DNA from: Leucogyrophana mollusca
Lineage: Eukaryota > Basidiomycota > Agaricomycetes > Boletales
Reading direction: 5' to 3'
Assembly (NCBI GenBank): GCA_021014945.1
Contig: MU266361.1
Span: 1 to 64,000, forward strand
DNA: 64,000 nt
Shown: one piece after another, positions 34,828 through 46,901 of the stretch
Position numbering within the stretch: position 1 is the first letter of the stretch
How the letters are laid out: every line of letters begins with the position of its first letter
The notes under the pieces: model-generated
What the model saw: the letters and a program-made list of their open reading frames with translations, nothing else
Databases searched by the model: none
Told to the model about the DNA's origin: nothing
Program-made: the position numbers and the translations under genes

Positions 34828-37800
34828 ATGGAAGACTTCCTCCACCCACCGTCTTTTGAGACAAGCCGACACACTTCGACTCCCAAGAAGAGTATTTCGC
34901 TCCACCAGATCAAGTTACCAAAGAAACGACCTTCTATCCAGTCTTTGTTCACACCGTCGTTTCTTCAAGCTTCCGCGTCTTCACCCACTATTCCATCCCC
35001 TTCCGCTTCCACCATTCCGCCCCGCAGCCGCTCTTTATCTGTCGCGACGCGTACTGATGATTATACCGCGATTGACTCGCTCGCAGACGCGATAGAAAGT
35101 CCTTCATTAACCAAACTGTTGGATGACGACCCTTTCGCGAATCTAACCGCTACATCGCCAACCAAGAGTCCAGTGAAAATACTTTCCACTTCTGCCTCTC
35201 GCTCCGCTCTGCGATCTCCTCCTTCGGCCTATCCAAGTTCGCCCCCAACCGCATTACCTAGTAGGCCGTCTACATTGCATGGTTCTTCCTCTGCTTCCAA
35301 ATTGCCGCTTTATCGTCCTACACTCGCCCGTCCAAGATCTTCCGGTCACGGTCAAGCGCGCCCTGCCCACACGAAACCTGCGTTTGCCCCACGTCCCTCC
35401 TTGCCTTCACTCCATACACTCGCTCAGATGAATATCGTGATACCGAAGAAGGTATTTCAATCATCTGGTGTCCTGTCTTGTCGACTGAACACTATCTTCC
35501 AACTTTAGGCTCGTAAGGGGAGACCGGGAGCGCGACTGCCTTATGAGCCGTGGAATTTGGAACTTGGGATCGAGCTTGATGTTCAACAAGGAAACACTAG
35601 TTTGGCCGGCCCTTCTCAAGCTCGCACTGCACCCGCGGAGCAAGAACGTTTTAAATCCAGTGAACAAGATGTGGATGATTTCACCCTTACTCTGGGAAGC
35701 GTGGAAAGTCGCGCATTTTCCCAGGACGCACTTCCATCAGGGTCAGCCCAACTGATCCACCCCGCCAACGAGCTTGAAAGAGACAACCCTGCCCTTTATC
35801 ACTCCATGTCCATGGACGACCTTGATGTGGATTCATTACCGTCCCTATCGTATACCGCGTCTGAACCCTCTTCCTCGGCGCTCTCACGTTCCTCATCGAT
35901 GGCATCGTCTTCGTGGTCCGAAGCACTGGTTGACCAAAATAGCGCGCAAGGGAACCGCAGCCAGGCCCCAAGCTTACCAGCTCACATCGACGACTACACC
36001 TCCCACCCCACAGACGACTTGGATGATGATCCTTTGAGCTATCATTCTGACTTCGACTACTATACTCAGCAACTGTCGGAATCGGAAGACTCGGAATCCG
36101 ATACCCACTGGAAAACCAGGCCTCGACCACGGTCACGTTCTCCTGACGTAGGAGCCACGCCCTATACGTCTCTGTATTCCGCAGACGCTGCCTTCGAGCC
36201 TGGTACTTCTGCTGGCACCATGCGTAGTGTTCTACAGGAACGAGCTCCTGTCAGTAGCCACCCTATCTCCACACCAGCAGACGGCAACAAGGCCCAGGAT
36301 AGTGGCGAGTGGCGCGGACAACAGTCACGAGGTTATCACAATTCTTCAAGGCGAACCTTCGATGGCGGGGAGAGGAACCATGGTGGTGGGGGTCACGGAA
36401 ATAGGAGCGGAGGTCCTGGCGATAACGCGGCTGGTGGTCACGGGAGAGGTGGTGACGATGGTGACGATGATGATAAAGGACGCAGGCCTCCAGCGCAGTC
36501 CTCATTCTCGAGTGCCTCTGAGGACAGCTCGTCTTCAGAAGAGGAGGGGGACGCTGGTACAGTTTACTACAGCATTGACGGGGTATCCAGCGTTTCGTTG
36601 CCGCGGTCGGGTTCTCGCACACGTTCGATTCAATCAAATATGCCTACTGGCTCGGACGACGACGTACCGCTCGCTCAACGAATCCCCACCGCCCTGACCG
36701 CCCAGCGCACCATCCGAAAACAAGTCCGAGACGAGCGACAACAGCGCAGGCTGGAGCGTGCATCCAAAAACCGTGATATTGTCGCCCCCAAAGAGCAGCC
36801 CGTAGCTGTACCTCTACCTCCGAGAGGTGCAACGCATGGGCGACAACGCTCAATGTCGGCCGCCCCGGCACCTATCTCGGCGTCGCTGAGACGAGAGCGG
36901 ACTCGACCCAAGCCTGCTCCGATCGACGCTTTTCCGGCCGAGGATCTGACAAAAAAACTTATGAGCCTCAAGGGTGTAGGCTCTCCTCCCGCCACAGCAC
37001 CTCTCAGTTCCGATGCCGCAGGGTTATTGCGGATAAAGGCTCCCGGGTCTGGTGCTAGGAGTCCTCTCAGCGGACAAGCTATCGACCAGATGGCTTTTCT
37101 TCAACAGCTACCTCCTCTATCCGCAGACAAGCCCTCTCATGAACGAACCCTGAGGCCAACGAGGTCTTTTCATCGCTCTGACAAACGCAGCGCGGACCCG
37201 TCTCCCGCTCCGCCAGATCCACCATCTTCGTCCCGTCTGGGTCGGAGTTCGACAACTGCCCAGCGGCGACCTGCTGACGATTCTTTCATACGCGGCGGAG
37301 AGAATAACGTGAGAGGTGTGTCGGAGAGTGCTTCTGGCAATGTAGATCAGCTCTCGAGAGTTGCGCGACGAAGCGAGGACAGCAGAAGACCTGCAGTGAT
37401 CACTCCTCGTACATCTACCGAAAGGAATAGGGAAAATGATTCTCCTGTCCAGCGCGATGTCCAACGCCCTCCTGTCCCTCCCCTTCCTCCCGCCGAAGTC
37501 ATATCATCAATGGCTCAACAAGCTCCTGCTAAGATCCGCACGACTCAACAACGCGTGTTCGTCGGAGACATGCAGCGCTTTAACATGGTGGAGATTTCTC
37601 CGAACACCAGCGCTGGAGATGTGATCGATTTGGTCGCTAGCCAAGGAGCCCTTGACAAGTCAACGGGGTGGATGTTGTGGGAACTTGCCCAAGACTTTGG
37701 AATGGGTGAGTGATTCACTTCACAGAATTCATCCAACCGAGTGGCGAACTGACGGTGGGCCATCGTTTGCAGAGCGGCCTATCCGAAGCTATGAGCTTCT

Positions 37801-38606
37801 GTCTGATGTTACAGCATCATGGAATAAGGACAAGATGCTTAATGCCTTTGTGATAAAGAAAACCCCCCTCGCGCTTCTCTTGAGCCGCTCTGTAGGGATG
37901 ATTCCTACATGGTCTTTCACTCAGTACTGAACATATCTTATTAGAATATGCCTACTAGCTCGCCTACCAACAGAGGATACGTCGAGTGGGAGAGCAAACG
38001 CGGCAAGTGGAGCAAGCGCTGGATGGAACTGAGAGAGCACAGCCTGTGGCTGTCCAAACGCGATACAGTGCGCCTTGTTTTGGATGTACTTCAACGCGCT
38101 CTGAAGATTGATTTTTACAGGGCAAAGACGAAACGTTCCTATGCTCCCTCTCTAACTTCGATGTCTATTATGTCACTCGCCGACACAAATCTCCTAAACC
38201 CTTTGTATTCGCCATCAAGTCCACCGATAATCTAACGTTATTTGAAGACGCATCAGACTATCTCCATGTATTCTCATGTAACCAAAAAGACGGCGAAAAA
38301 TGGATGGAGGCTATTCTAGTCGCTCGTGTAAGGACCTTATATCACTCCACAGTACGTTCTCCCGCTGACCTCAATCAGTCATATGTGCTATACCAGGAAC
38401 GTCACGTATTATTTGCGAAGCCAGGGGAAACTACAGCCGGTTCGAAATCACTCTCGAGGTCTAGGACGAGGAAGCAGTCATCGGCTGTCCGGCCAACTCA
38501 ACCCCTCGTGCAGGTCGCCCCTCCTTCCACTACTTCCACCCCCACAGTTGTCGCTTTCGAACCCGGATCACTTTTGGCTAAACGGAAAGGAGATACCCAA
38601 CCATGA
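34828..38606 (+). CDS. Large RA-PH domain protein
   Basis: Exons 34828-35451, 35509-37705, 37773-37891, 37945-38067, 38121-38327, 38379-38606; 1165 aa. Residues 1-880 are low-complexity Ser/Pro/Asp/Gly-rich and probably disordered. A Ras-association-like region (residues ~885-980) starts QQRVFVGDMQRFNMVEI and contains TSAGDVIDLV, WMLWELAQDFGMERPIR and FVIKK. A PH domain follows (~990-1095): GYVEWESKRGKWSKRWMELR, then LSNFDVYYVTRR, and the terminal helix GEKWMEAILVAR with its conserved Trp. RA followed directly by PH occurs in Grb7/MRL-type Ras effectors and in fungal polarity proteins. The protein likely links a Ras/Rho-type GTPase with membrane phosphoinositides at growth sites (inference). 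Confidence 0.82.
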
Positions 38607-38850
38607 CCATCTTATGCTCTTGTTTTGTATGTTCAGGGATCCGATATACCCTCACTATAACTTGTATGAAGCTGTCACATTATGTTGGTCATCTAATCGC
38701 ATACTTGGTTTTTAAACTGGGAGATGTATACAAGTCATACAGAAAACACAAACCGGACCGAACGAGTGATTGGACTAGGTAAAGGCAAAATCACACGATG
38801 AACTACTCATGAGAGAAAGGGGCAGTAGATAAAAGCTCAGATCACAGCCT

Positions 38851-41213
38851 TCAGTCCGACGTCTTAAGCTTCTTCTTTGCCGGCTCATCCTCCTCGCCCT
38901 CCTTTGGACTTGACGTGGCTTTGGGCTTGGGTCTGGGCTTTGGCTTTGGTTTGGGCTTTTCCTCCTCGTCGACATCCATGGCGTCGTCATCAGCGTCCTT
39001 CTTGACCTTGGGTTTAGGCTTAGGTTTCGCTGCAGGCTTTTTCGGTTTGTCACCATCTCCCTCTGCATCGCTCCCGTCTGCCTTTGCCTTGGGTTTAGGT
39101 TTGGGCTTTGCAACCTTCTTCGCCTTGTCTCCATCCTCTTCTGCGCCACTTCCATCCTTGGGTTTAGGCTTCGCCTTCTTCTTAGCGGGGCCGTCCTTCT
39201 TGCCTTTGGCAGCTTTGGTAAGCTCTCGGTCTCCACTGGCATCAGACGCGGTCACGTTGCCGTCGTCATCAGAATCACTCTCGCTTGGTGACCCTTCGTC
39301 TGTTGAAGATGCCTGGAAGTCCTCATCTGGTGCACCCGGATGGTTTCAGTGCCACAGGATAACTTGGGCAGACATTTCAACTTACCCTCCTCGCTGTCTT
39401 CATCGTCGCCGCCGAGTCTCGGTTTGGGTCTCTCCTCGCCGCTGCTGGCCACGCTCTGCATCTCTTCGTCGTCCGAGTCGCCAGCGCCTGCGGCAAGCAT
39501 CATCTCTACATCAGGGACCATCTCGTTCTTCAGCTTGATCTTCTTGTCCTTGAGGTACGATTCGGTCGGTTCGTGTTCCTCCTTGTTGATGGAGGTAAAC
39601 GTGTACTCCGGGCCACTCTTGGTGACGATCTTAAGGTCGAAGGTACGTGCGGCTGTCGCACCCATACTCGCACCGACACGCGAAAATACGCACTGGTGGA
39701 TATCGGAAATCTCAATCAGCGTAGGCTGTTTCGAAACGAAGAAGATGTATTTTTCGAGAAGGAAGAGGTCTCCTTGAACCGCTTTGAGATTTGCTTTGAG
39801 GCCGGGATGACCATCACGACTACAAGCACTTTCAGATAACGAGCTATGCTGGCTTGCAGGAACTTACCTTTGGAAGCTGCCGGAGCCGATGATTTTCTTC
39901 TTTGAAAGCGCGCGGAAAACACCGGAAACGACTTCGAATGTAGGATCCTCGTAATTCTTCTTTAGTCTGTCATATTTTTCGATCTCTTCCCTGTTGCGCG
40001 AGATAGCGATAAGTCTCTTTAACAACAAGGACGAAGGTGGAATGCGTACTCCGCCATGTTCAGCTCAGCAGTGGTTTCCTCCTCTCGAGCAAACTGCATG
40101 ACCAGGTATTGATATCGAGTTTGACCCTGCCGGATAGGCGTGCTCAAACCAAGCTGATGGTGCACGCGAATCAGAACAAGCAAGGGGATACTTTCCATGA
40201 CTCACAATGAACAGAACATGTTGATCATCCTTTGGCAGGAGGAAAAGCCGCGCTATGCTTGAATAAAGAATCTTGTAGTCGTACGTTTTACCCCGAAGTC
40301 GCAAAAAGTCCAGGAACATGTCCACATCGTATCGACCTCTGGGGGTCAAGACAAGCACCTCCTCGAAGCTCAGGACAAGGTCTCCACTGACTTGACCGAT
40401 GTCGGCTTTGTCTTTGATAGCGTCGTGGAAGGCTTGGGCAGCAGTGGTCTCCCCCTCTGCTTCATCCTCCGCGTCGGATTTTTGTGAGCCTGCATCCGAA
40501 TCGCGAATGCGTGCGTGCGTGCCAGGGACATGGAATCGAATTTCGACCATTTCATCGATCGCATTACGAGACTTTTTGCTGGCTGAGCTGGAGGGGGCAA
40601 ATTCGAGAGACACCTCGGTCCGTCCGGCTATGTTAGAGTTCGCTACCTGGCTCAGTGGCAGTTCGAACGAGGTTTTATTGGAGACCAAGAAAGCAAGGTC
40701 TTGACCTGTCGTTCGTACGTTGAAGCGAGGGATGTGCATCAGCCAAGTAACTGTCAGTGCGCACCTTGGATGTCCGTGACACCCCAGTTCCAGCCCTTGA
40801 AAGACACATCCTTGACCTCCAGAGTAATACCAAAATGCTGCTTTAATATGGCAGAGAGCTTATCATGATCCTATCGAATGATCGATGAGTTTTAGTTCTC
40901 GTATATGGCCACACCTCCAGACGCACTTCTCGCATGAACCCGTCAAAGATTTCTCGCCGGCGGTCTTTTAGGCCAACTCTCAGCTGGAAGTTCCGCGCAA
41001 CTCGAAACCATTGGGCCCACTTGATGTCTCCTGACGGAAGGGCAGTCACTCCTTCGGTTTCTTCGCCTTTCCAAGCCATTCCACTGGCGGCCACACGGAA
41101 TTCTGGAAGTTGATGCAGTTTCAGCGGGCGGCCTATGTGTATAAAGCGAGATCGCACTGACTGCCCGTTTCTGGCGCAAGGCCATGGTAAATTCTATCGA
41201 ACTGGGTTGTCAT
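38851..41213 (-). CDS. POB3: FACT histone chaperone subunit Pob3 (SSRP1 homologue)
   Basis: Exons 38851-39326, 39386-39828, 39868-39990, 40050-40153, 40206-40705, 40765-40870, 40927-41102, 41162-41213; 659 aa. The dimerisation start MTTQFDRIYHGLAPETGKF, KWAQWFRVARNFQLRVGL, SFKGWNWGVTDIQG and FLVSNKTSFELPL are classic SSRP1/Pob3 text. Tandem PH domains follow (LPKDDQHVLFILGLSTPIRQG; DPTFEVVSGVFRALSKKKI), then an acidic segment. FACT moves H2A-H2B during transcription and replication. As in yeast Pob3 there is no HMG box; instead the last ~135 residues are Lys-Pro repeats mixed with acidic stretches. The intron 39829-39867 is only 39 bp. It is divergent from alpha-actinin (279 bp between ATGs). 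Confidence 0.92.
38905..39180. repeat. Low-complexity KPKP-coding repeat
   Basis: Within the last Pob3 exon the plus strand repeats variants of TTGGGTTTAGGCTT/TTGGGCTTTGG, coding on the minus strand for runs of alternating Lys and Pro (for example KPKPKPKAK). Three clusters lie near 38920-38960, 39005-39045 and 39085-39115. Confidence 0.7.
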
Positions 41214-41492
41214 GCCTGTGGACTGAGTCTCCTCGTCGGGAAGCTTTCGGGGGGTATGATGATGGTTGTGGACTGGAAGTGAATCAAGTCAAGACGCGTG
41301 AACTCGCTTCTGACAAATCAGCGCGTCGGCGCGTTTCTCAGAGTGACCTCCTTCAAGGCTTTATTCCTTTCCAGTACTACCAAGGTCCTGTTAGCCTTTC
41401 TGGCATAGAACAATTACGATCCGCTTTACTAGCGCCTCCAGACTATTTCGTCTTTGACTCTGTAGATCGTCAGAGCCGCTATACCCCTCCCA

Positions 41493-44249
41493 ATGGACTC
41501 TACGCAGGAGAGGACATTCTGCAAATGGTGAAATGTCCTAAATTCCTCAGCGACATCGCGCCTTGGTGCATCTAACTCTTGCCTCTCAAGGTTAAACACC
41601 AAGTTAGAGTCACATGGATACCCTCCAATGAATTCATTGAAACAGGACCTTTCTGACGGTGTCCGCTTGATTCAGCTTATGGTGCGCCGATCCTGATGCA
41701 TGAGCCGCAGGCTGACCATTTACTGTTTCTCACAGGAAATCATGGGTGAGACGGTGTACGATCCCGTTATCTGGGCTGCTCGGGAACCTGATCGCGGTGT
41801 AAACAGGCGATACTACCCTTGGTCGGTACAACAAAACACCCCGAATGCGCATCCAGAAAGCAGAGAATGTGAACAAAGCGTTGGAGTTCATCAAGCTGAG
41901 AGGGGTAAAACTCACCAACATCGGGCCAGAAGGTATGCTGTGTGCTCGAGCATAACCTCAGAACGTTCACCTCAACCTTCCAGACATCATTGACGGAAAC
42001 TTGAAACTCATTCTTGGCATGATCTGGACGCTGATCTTGCGGTTCACTATCGCTGATATCAGGTTATTAAACACTCGCGCTGGATGACTCAGGGCTTACC
42101 AAAGTATTGAATGGCAGCGAAGAAGGATTGTCTGCCAAAGAGGGTCTCCTTCTTTGGTGTCAACGCAAGACCGAACCTTACAAAGAAGTTGATGTGCAGG
42201 ATTTCTCCGTCAGCTGGTCAGATGGACTAGCGCTGTAAGTTCTCCCCCGATTGTCTATGCGCCCGCCGGCTGAACCGTACGTCAGCTGTGCGCTTATCCA
42301 CTGTCACCGTCCTGACTTACTGGACTATGACAAACTGGACAAGGTAGAGAGGCTCGTCCTGTTTACTTCGTATTGCTGACGTACTACAAGTCTGACCGCC
42401 ACGGGAATACTCGACGCGCTTTTGAGATAGCCGCAGAGCACCTTGGTATACCTGTACGTCCAGTGTAGAGATAGTGATATCTCTCACCTGATCATGTTTT
42501 TTAACAGCAACTCCTCGAAGTAGAGGACTTATGCGACTCGAGTCGCCCCGACGAACGCAGTGTCATGACTTACATTGCAAGTTTCTTCCACGCCTTTTCG
42601 AGCATGGGTATGACATAGTGCTAAGCGTGGTTGAAGGCTAAGCCCTAACTCTGCTTTCTACAGACCAGGCTGAGACAGTCTCTCGCCGAGTGGAGAAGTT
42701 CGCTGAGCTGATGCAGTCGGTTTGGACCAGCCGAAACGACTATGAGCGCCGTGCTCGATCGGTAAGTCCACTGTCTTCCTCGGCAAAGTCTGACTAACAA
42801 TCCAACTGTCAGCTCCTGCTTGCGTTGTCCGACATACAATCCCAGTGGTCTGCTAGCAAGTTCGGCGGTACTTATGCCGACGCCAAAGAGCAGTCTGCTC
42901 AATTCACGAACTACAAGCATACAACCAAGCGCACATGGGTGACAGAACGGCAAGATGTCACTACACTCTTTGGTAATGTGCAAACAAAGCTGCGCACTTA
43001 CGGGTTGAGGGAATACACACCTCCCCCCGGGCTTGCTCTTTCGGTATGCATGTGTGCGTTATTTACCCATCCTCTGACCACATATCAACTAGGACATCGA
43101 CGACGCATGGAACGCGTTGTTGGCTTCGGAGGCGAAGCGGTCACGAGCTATCAACGCACAGATACGACAGTCAGTCTCTCCCTAATAACTCCTAACCACA
43201 CTAACCCCTGGACAGAATCAAGGAGTCCCTGCGAAAGCAATTCGCTGACATAGCCAATGACTTCTCACAACGACTTCACTCGATCTCACTACAGCTGTCG
43301 GATGTCGGTGGCCCTCTAGAGGTCTGTGTGTTTAACGGACACCCAGAAACTAGGTTCTGACCGCCTTACAGGACCAACAAGAACAAGTGAAAGAAATCCA
43401 GACTCGGTTGCCCACACTGTCGGATGCATTGGCAAATGTGGCAAGAGCCGAGAGCGAATGCAACGCAGCCAATGTGGAGGAAAACGACTACACGGTGTTT
43501 ACTTGCCAAGATCTCGGGTTTGAACTGGAACTGGTGATTCAAAGCGTTGCAAAAAAGATATCCTTCATCGACAATCAGGTTTGAAGACCTCTTTTCATGG
43601 CACCACAAGTGATGTTGAGCACTGACGTTCCCCATGTTAGATCGTTTCTCGCAATATGACGAACTTGACTCCTGCGCAACTGGAGCAGTTTGAGAGCACT
43701 TTCCGATACTTCGACCGAGATGAAACAAATACGCTCAGCTTGTCAGAAACCAGCGCGGCATTAGCTAGCCTAGGTATCGTGTACCCCGTAAGTGCATTTG
43801 CGTTCCTATTGATCATTAGGCTAACCGCTTTATAATAGGACGAGGATGTGGAGTATATTTATGAGCAGCTGGTCCAAGACTACGGCGCAGTCACATTTGA
43901 AGCATTCATCAATCTCTTGGTCCATCTTCTTACCCCTTCACTCTTACTGTCACTGAAGCGCAGCACATACATAGGTCGATATCACTGAGGACCAGACCTC
44001 GCCGGAGCAGCTGCGTGAGGCATTCCGCGGCATCGCCGCCGATAAGGTATGTGTTTCTGGCTACATACCCCGCTCGCACAGTGGGCTGACTTTGCACCGC
44101 AGCCCTTCGTGACGGAGCTCGACCTGCGGCTTGCCCAGCTTCCGGTCAGTGCGATCGATTACCTACGCGAGGTGCTGCCCTCTGCCAAGAACGAGGTGGG
44201 GGAGCCAGAATATGACTATGAAGCGTGGCTAGATAATGTTTTCATATGA
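41493..44249 (+). CDS. Alpha-actinin-like actin crosslinker
   Basis: Eighteen exons: 41493-41527, 41591-41681, 41736-41745, 41807-41932, 41984-42062, 42118-42234, 42286-42343, 42391-42453, 42508-42607, 42664-42761, 42813-43043, 43093-43169, 43216-43321, 43372-43578, 43641-43787, 43839-43919, 43975-44046, 44103-44249; 614 aa, every phase consistent. Two calponin-homology domains form the actin-binding module: ERTFCKWLNTKLE .. [12 protein letters not shown] .. [20 protein letters not shown] (CH1), then [13 protein letters not shown] .. [19 protein letters not shown] (CH2). Spectrin-like coiled coil covers residues ~240-470. An EF-hand loop [12 protein letters not shown] at about residue 495 is canonical for Ca2+; the second ([12 protein letters not shown]) lacks acidic ligands. 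It bundles actin at the division ring and cortex. The third exon is just 10 nt. Confidence 0.92.
41736..41745 (+). other. 10-nt micro-exon in the alpha-actinin gene
   Basis: GAAATCATGG is bounded by CACAG and GTGAGA. It is needed to encode the conserved [13 protein letters not shown]; skipping it would break the frame. Confidence 0.75.
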
Positions 44250-44456
44250 TAGTATGCAACGCAGTGTAGTCTAAATTAGCCATGTATTCTTTGTGTGGTC
44301 GACTCCTGCTCCGAGGGATACCAGGGCTGCGCTCCATTCGGCAGGGTGGGAATTGCCGGAACAAGCTGTGCCGTATACTTATAACTATGATCGCAATCGC
44401 AACTGTACTCCTACCACAGCAGCAACCCTTAACAAAGACTCAAAGACATAATCAAC

Positions 44457-45086
44457 ATGGTGCGTTTTGCGTACAGAGCTATCGCGCACACGGTGCTGAT
44501 TTCATCGCAGGCATCCGGTGTTGCCGTGAATCAACAATGCCTCGACGAGTTCCAGAAACTGAAGCTGGGGAAAGAGTACAAATACGTCGTGTTCACTCTC
44601 AACACAAGCAACACGGAAGTTATCGTGGAGAAGGCGTCAACGTCTACAGATTACGACGAATTCCTGAAGGATCTCCCGGAAACGGGTTGCAGATGGGCGG
44701 TTTATGACTTTGAATTCGACCTAGGCGAGGGCAAGAGAAAGAAGATCTGTTTCTTCTCATGGTGAGTCTATATCTTGCAAGAGGGTCACCATGCGATCGC
44801 GTGCTGTGACCAGCTACTGAATCGCTACGATTCATGCACTGATGTTTACATTGCAACTGTGCCACACAGGTCTCCCGATGATGCCAAGATCAAGCAGAAG
44901 ATGTTATACGCCTCATCCAAAGACGCCCTGAGGAAACCCCTCGTTGGCATAGCTTTGGATATCCAGGGCACTGACTACTCCGAGGTGTCGTACGAGTCTG
45001 GTGCGTGATTCGACCTGTGTGCATGTCATTGTACTGATTGATCTCGACATTCAGTCTTGGAGAAGGCCTCTCGCAACACTCGCTAA
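44457..45086 (+). CDS. COF1: Cofilin
   Basis: Exons 44457-44459, 44511-44761, 44870-45000, 45055-45086; 138 aa, the normal cofilin length. The first coding exon is just the ATG, followed by GTGCGT; the second exon starts [20 protein letters not shown]. The core includes [58 protein letters not shown] in separate segments, with the actin-binding helix after SWSPD. Ser at position 3 fits the usual regulatory position. Cofilin severs actin filaments in the cytosol. It lies 207 bp downstream of alpha-actinin on the same strand. Confidence 0.93.
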
Positions 45087-45402
45087 CTGCGGTGGCTATG
45101 TGTTATCGACCGAGTACTTATCCCTCCACTCTTCGTTTATAACCACCTTTCCTGCTGTATTGCCCTGCCCATCAACGATTTTGCTGAAGCCTTTTGGCCA
45201 GAAGTAAAGACTCACTGCTGATAACACAAGCGCTCCCCATTTTTGCTGAGAAACAAACGGTTGGTCACTTCTCGCAACAATACTGATCATCTGATACTTT
45301 AAACTTCAACACTCAAGGGCGAGCTTCGAACATTAGCGAGAGAGTATTATCACTGAGTATGGTGTGACGAGAGGGAACATCCAGCTATTATAAAGTACTG
45401 AT
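45087..45402. other. Intergenic between convergent cofilin and porin
   Basis: 316 bp, no coding signal; carries the two 3' UTRs. Confidence 0.5.
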
Positions 45403-46580
45403 CTACGACTCGAACACAATGTGAGCGCCGACCTGTGGAAGGTATCAGTCATATGATCAAGGGTAAGGCATTGGTCACAGCGTACCTTGTGGGTAGGTCC
45501 AGAAGGCGAAACCTCGTTCAACCGTTGAGTATCAAGGGCAAGACCAAAGGATGCCTTGACACCCGGGCGGAGAGCCTGCGTGTATCCTAAAAGCACGTGA
45601 ATGGAGATCATTGGATCACGTCAATGAGGCATGCTTACCGAGAGCAAGGACACCAGAGTTGTTGATCTTAGCCTTCACGAAGGCAGCAGAGTCCAGGTAT
45701 CTATACGAAGCGGTAAGAACCAACCTTACTGCACGCGCCAGAAAAATGTTAGACTTACGCCTTGGCACCAACCTCGAGAGCAACGCCCGAGGTGGTGGCC
45801 TTCGTGTCATAGACGGCCTTGGCACCAGCCTCAACATCGGGGCTAACGCGGTGGTAGTAGCTCGCAGTGAAGGTGTTCAAGTTGTTAAGACCGTGGACGG
45901 TGACAGAATACTCGGGAGCGTTGTAGCCAATAGCAGCGGCGTAGCGGGAAATCTTGCCCTCGGTGACGTTATATGCAGTCTCGGCACCAAAGAGGAAACC
46001 GTCACGGCCGAACACGGTGTCAGCGGTGAAAGTGGGTCCCTAAGATGTATGTGTCTGTGAGCGTCACCCACCAAGGAAAACAAATAAAGGGGAGCGGACC
46101 TTGAACACGTCAAGAACAGCGCGGGTGTGGACACCTGACTGCTTGTAGATGACGTTGAGGAGAGCAGATTTTGAGCCTTTCTCGGGCATCAACGCTGTGT
46201 TGATATCAAGCTTGAGGCCTTTTGCGAGATAGTTCTCTAACTCGAGCTGGGACTTGAGCACGTTGGAGGTAGTCCACGACTCAGTGAAGACCAGGCCGTT
46301 CTTGAAGTCAGCGTACTTGGCCTCAATGTCACCATTGATACTGGATGACTTGGAGTCCCGGTTTCCGGCAACCTTGAAGGTCACGTTGGAAGGGGTTTTC
46401 GTCTTAACCTCGAGAGACGTGCCCTGGAAAGGGTAGTCCTTCCCCAATAAATCGTTGGACGACTTTCCGAGGTCCTAGACGAGTCGAACAAACGTGCCTT
46501 AGTAGATTTTCAGGATGCACGACGAATAATACAATGTCCTTTACCTTCCATGAGGGGGGAACTGGCTGAGGGAGAGACAT
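45403..46580 (-). CDS. POR1: Mitochondrial porin (VDAC)
   Basis: Exons 45403-45432, 45486-45586, 45639-45700, 45759-46039, 46100-46474, 46545-46580; 294 aa, normal for fungal porins. The start MSLPQPVPPSWKDLGKSSND matches fungal VDAC, followed by the N-terminal strand LLGKDYPFQGTSLEVKT. Alternating polar/hydrophobic strands run to the C-terminus, ending in PGVKASFGLALDTQRL and VGAHIVFES. It forms the outer-membrane beta-barrel for ATP/ADP and metabolites. One donor is GTCCGC. It is divergent from the Cdc25-like gene (321 bp between ATGs). Confidence 0.93.
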
Positions 46581-46901
46581 TGTAGTCGTGAACTGGAGAA
46601 TTGAACGTTGAGCTGGAGAAAAGGGAGAAAAGCGGGATACTGCTTTTTGGGCGGAACGATCCGTGGGAAAATTAATGCCGGGTCTACCGTCACCTCCGCA
46701 CACGCGCAACGTCCAATTGGCCCCAGTCGTTTGACGCTGTAGGGCTGAGCTCCAATTTCCAGCCGAACGACGCGTACAACGGTGGTCTGTGCACGAGTCA
46801 TCCCATCGAGACCATCTTTTTGTGCCGAAAAGCAGTGACCGGTGAGGAGAACTATATCACAGATACCCTTGACGTTATAACCCGAGGAGACATCTCCCCC
46901 A

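Noticed and set aside
35687..36136. 149-codon minus ORF inside the RA-PH gene
   Set aside because: Antisense to a long, uninterrupted coding exon of the larger gene; no motif.
38915..39538. 207-codon plus ORF rich in Gly/Leu/Phe
   Set aside because: It is the antisense shadow of the Lys-Pro repeats and acidic tail of Pob3.
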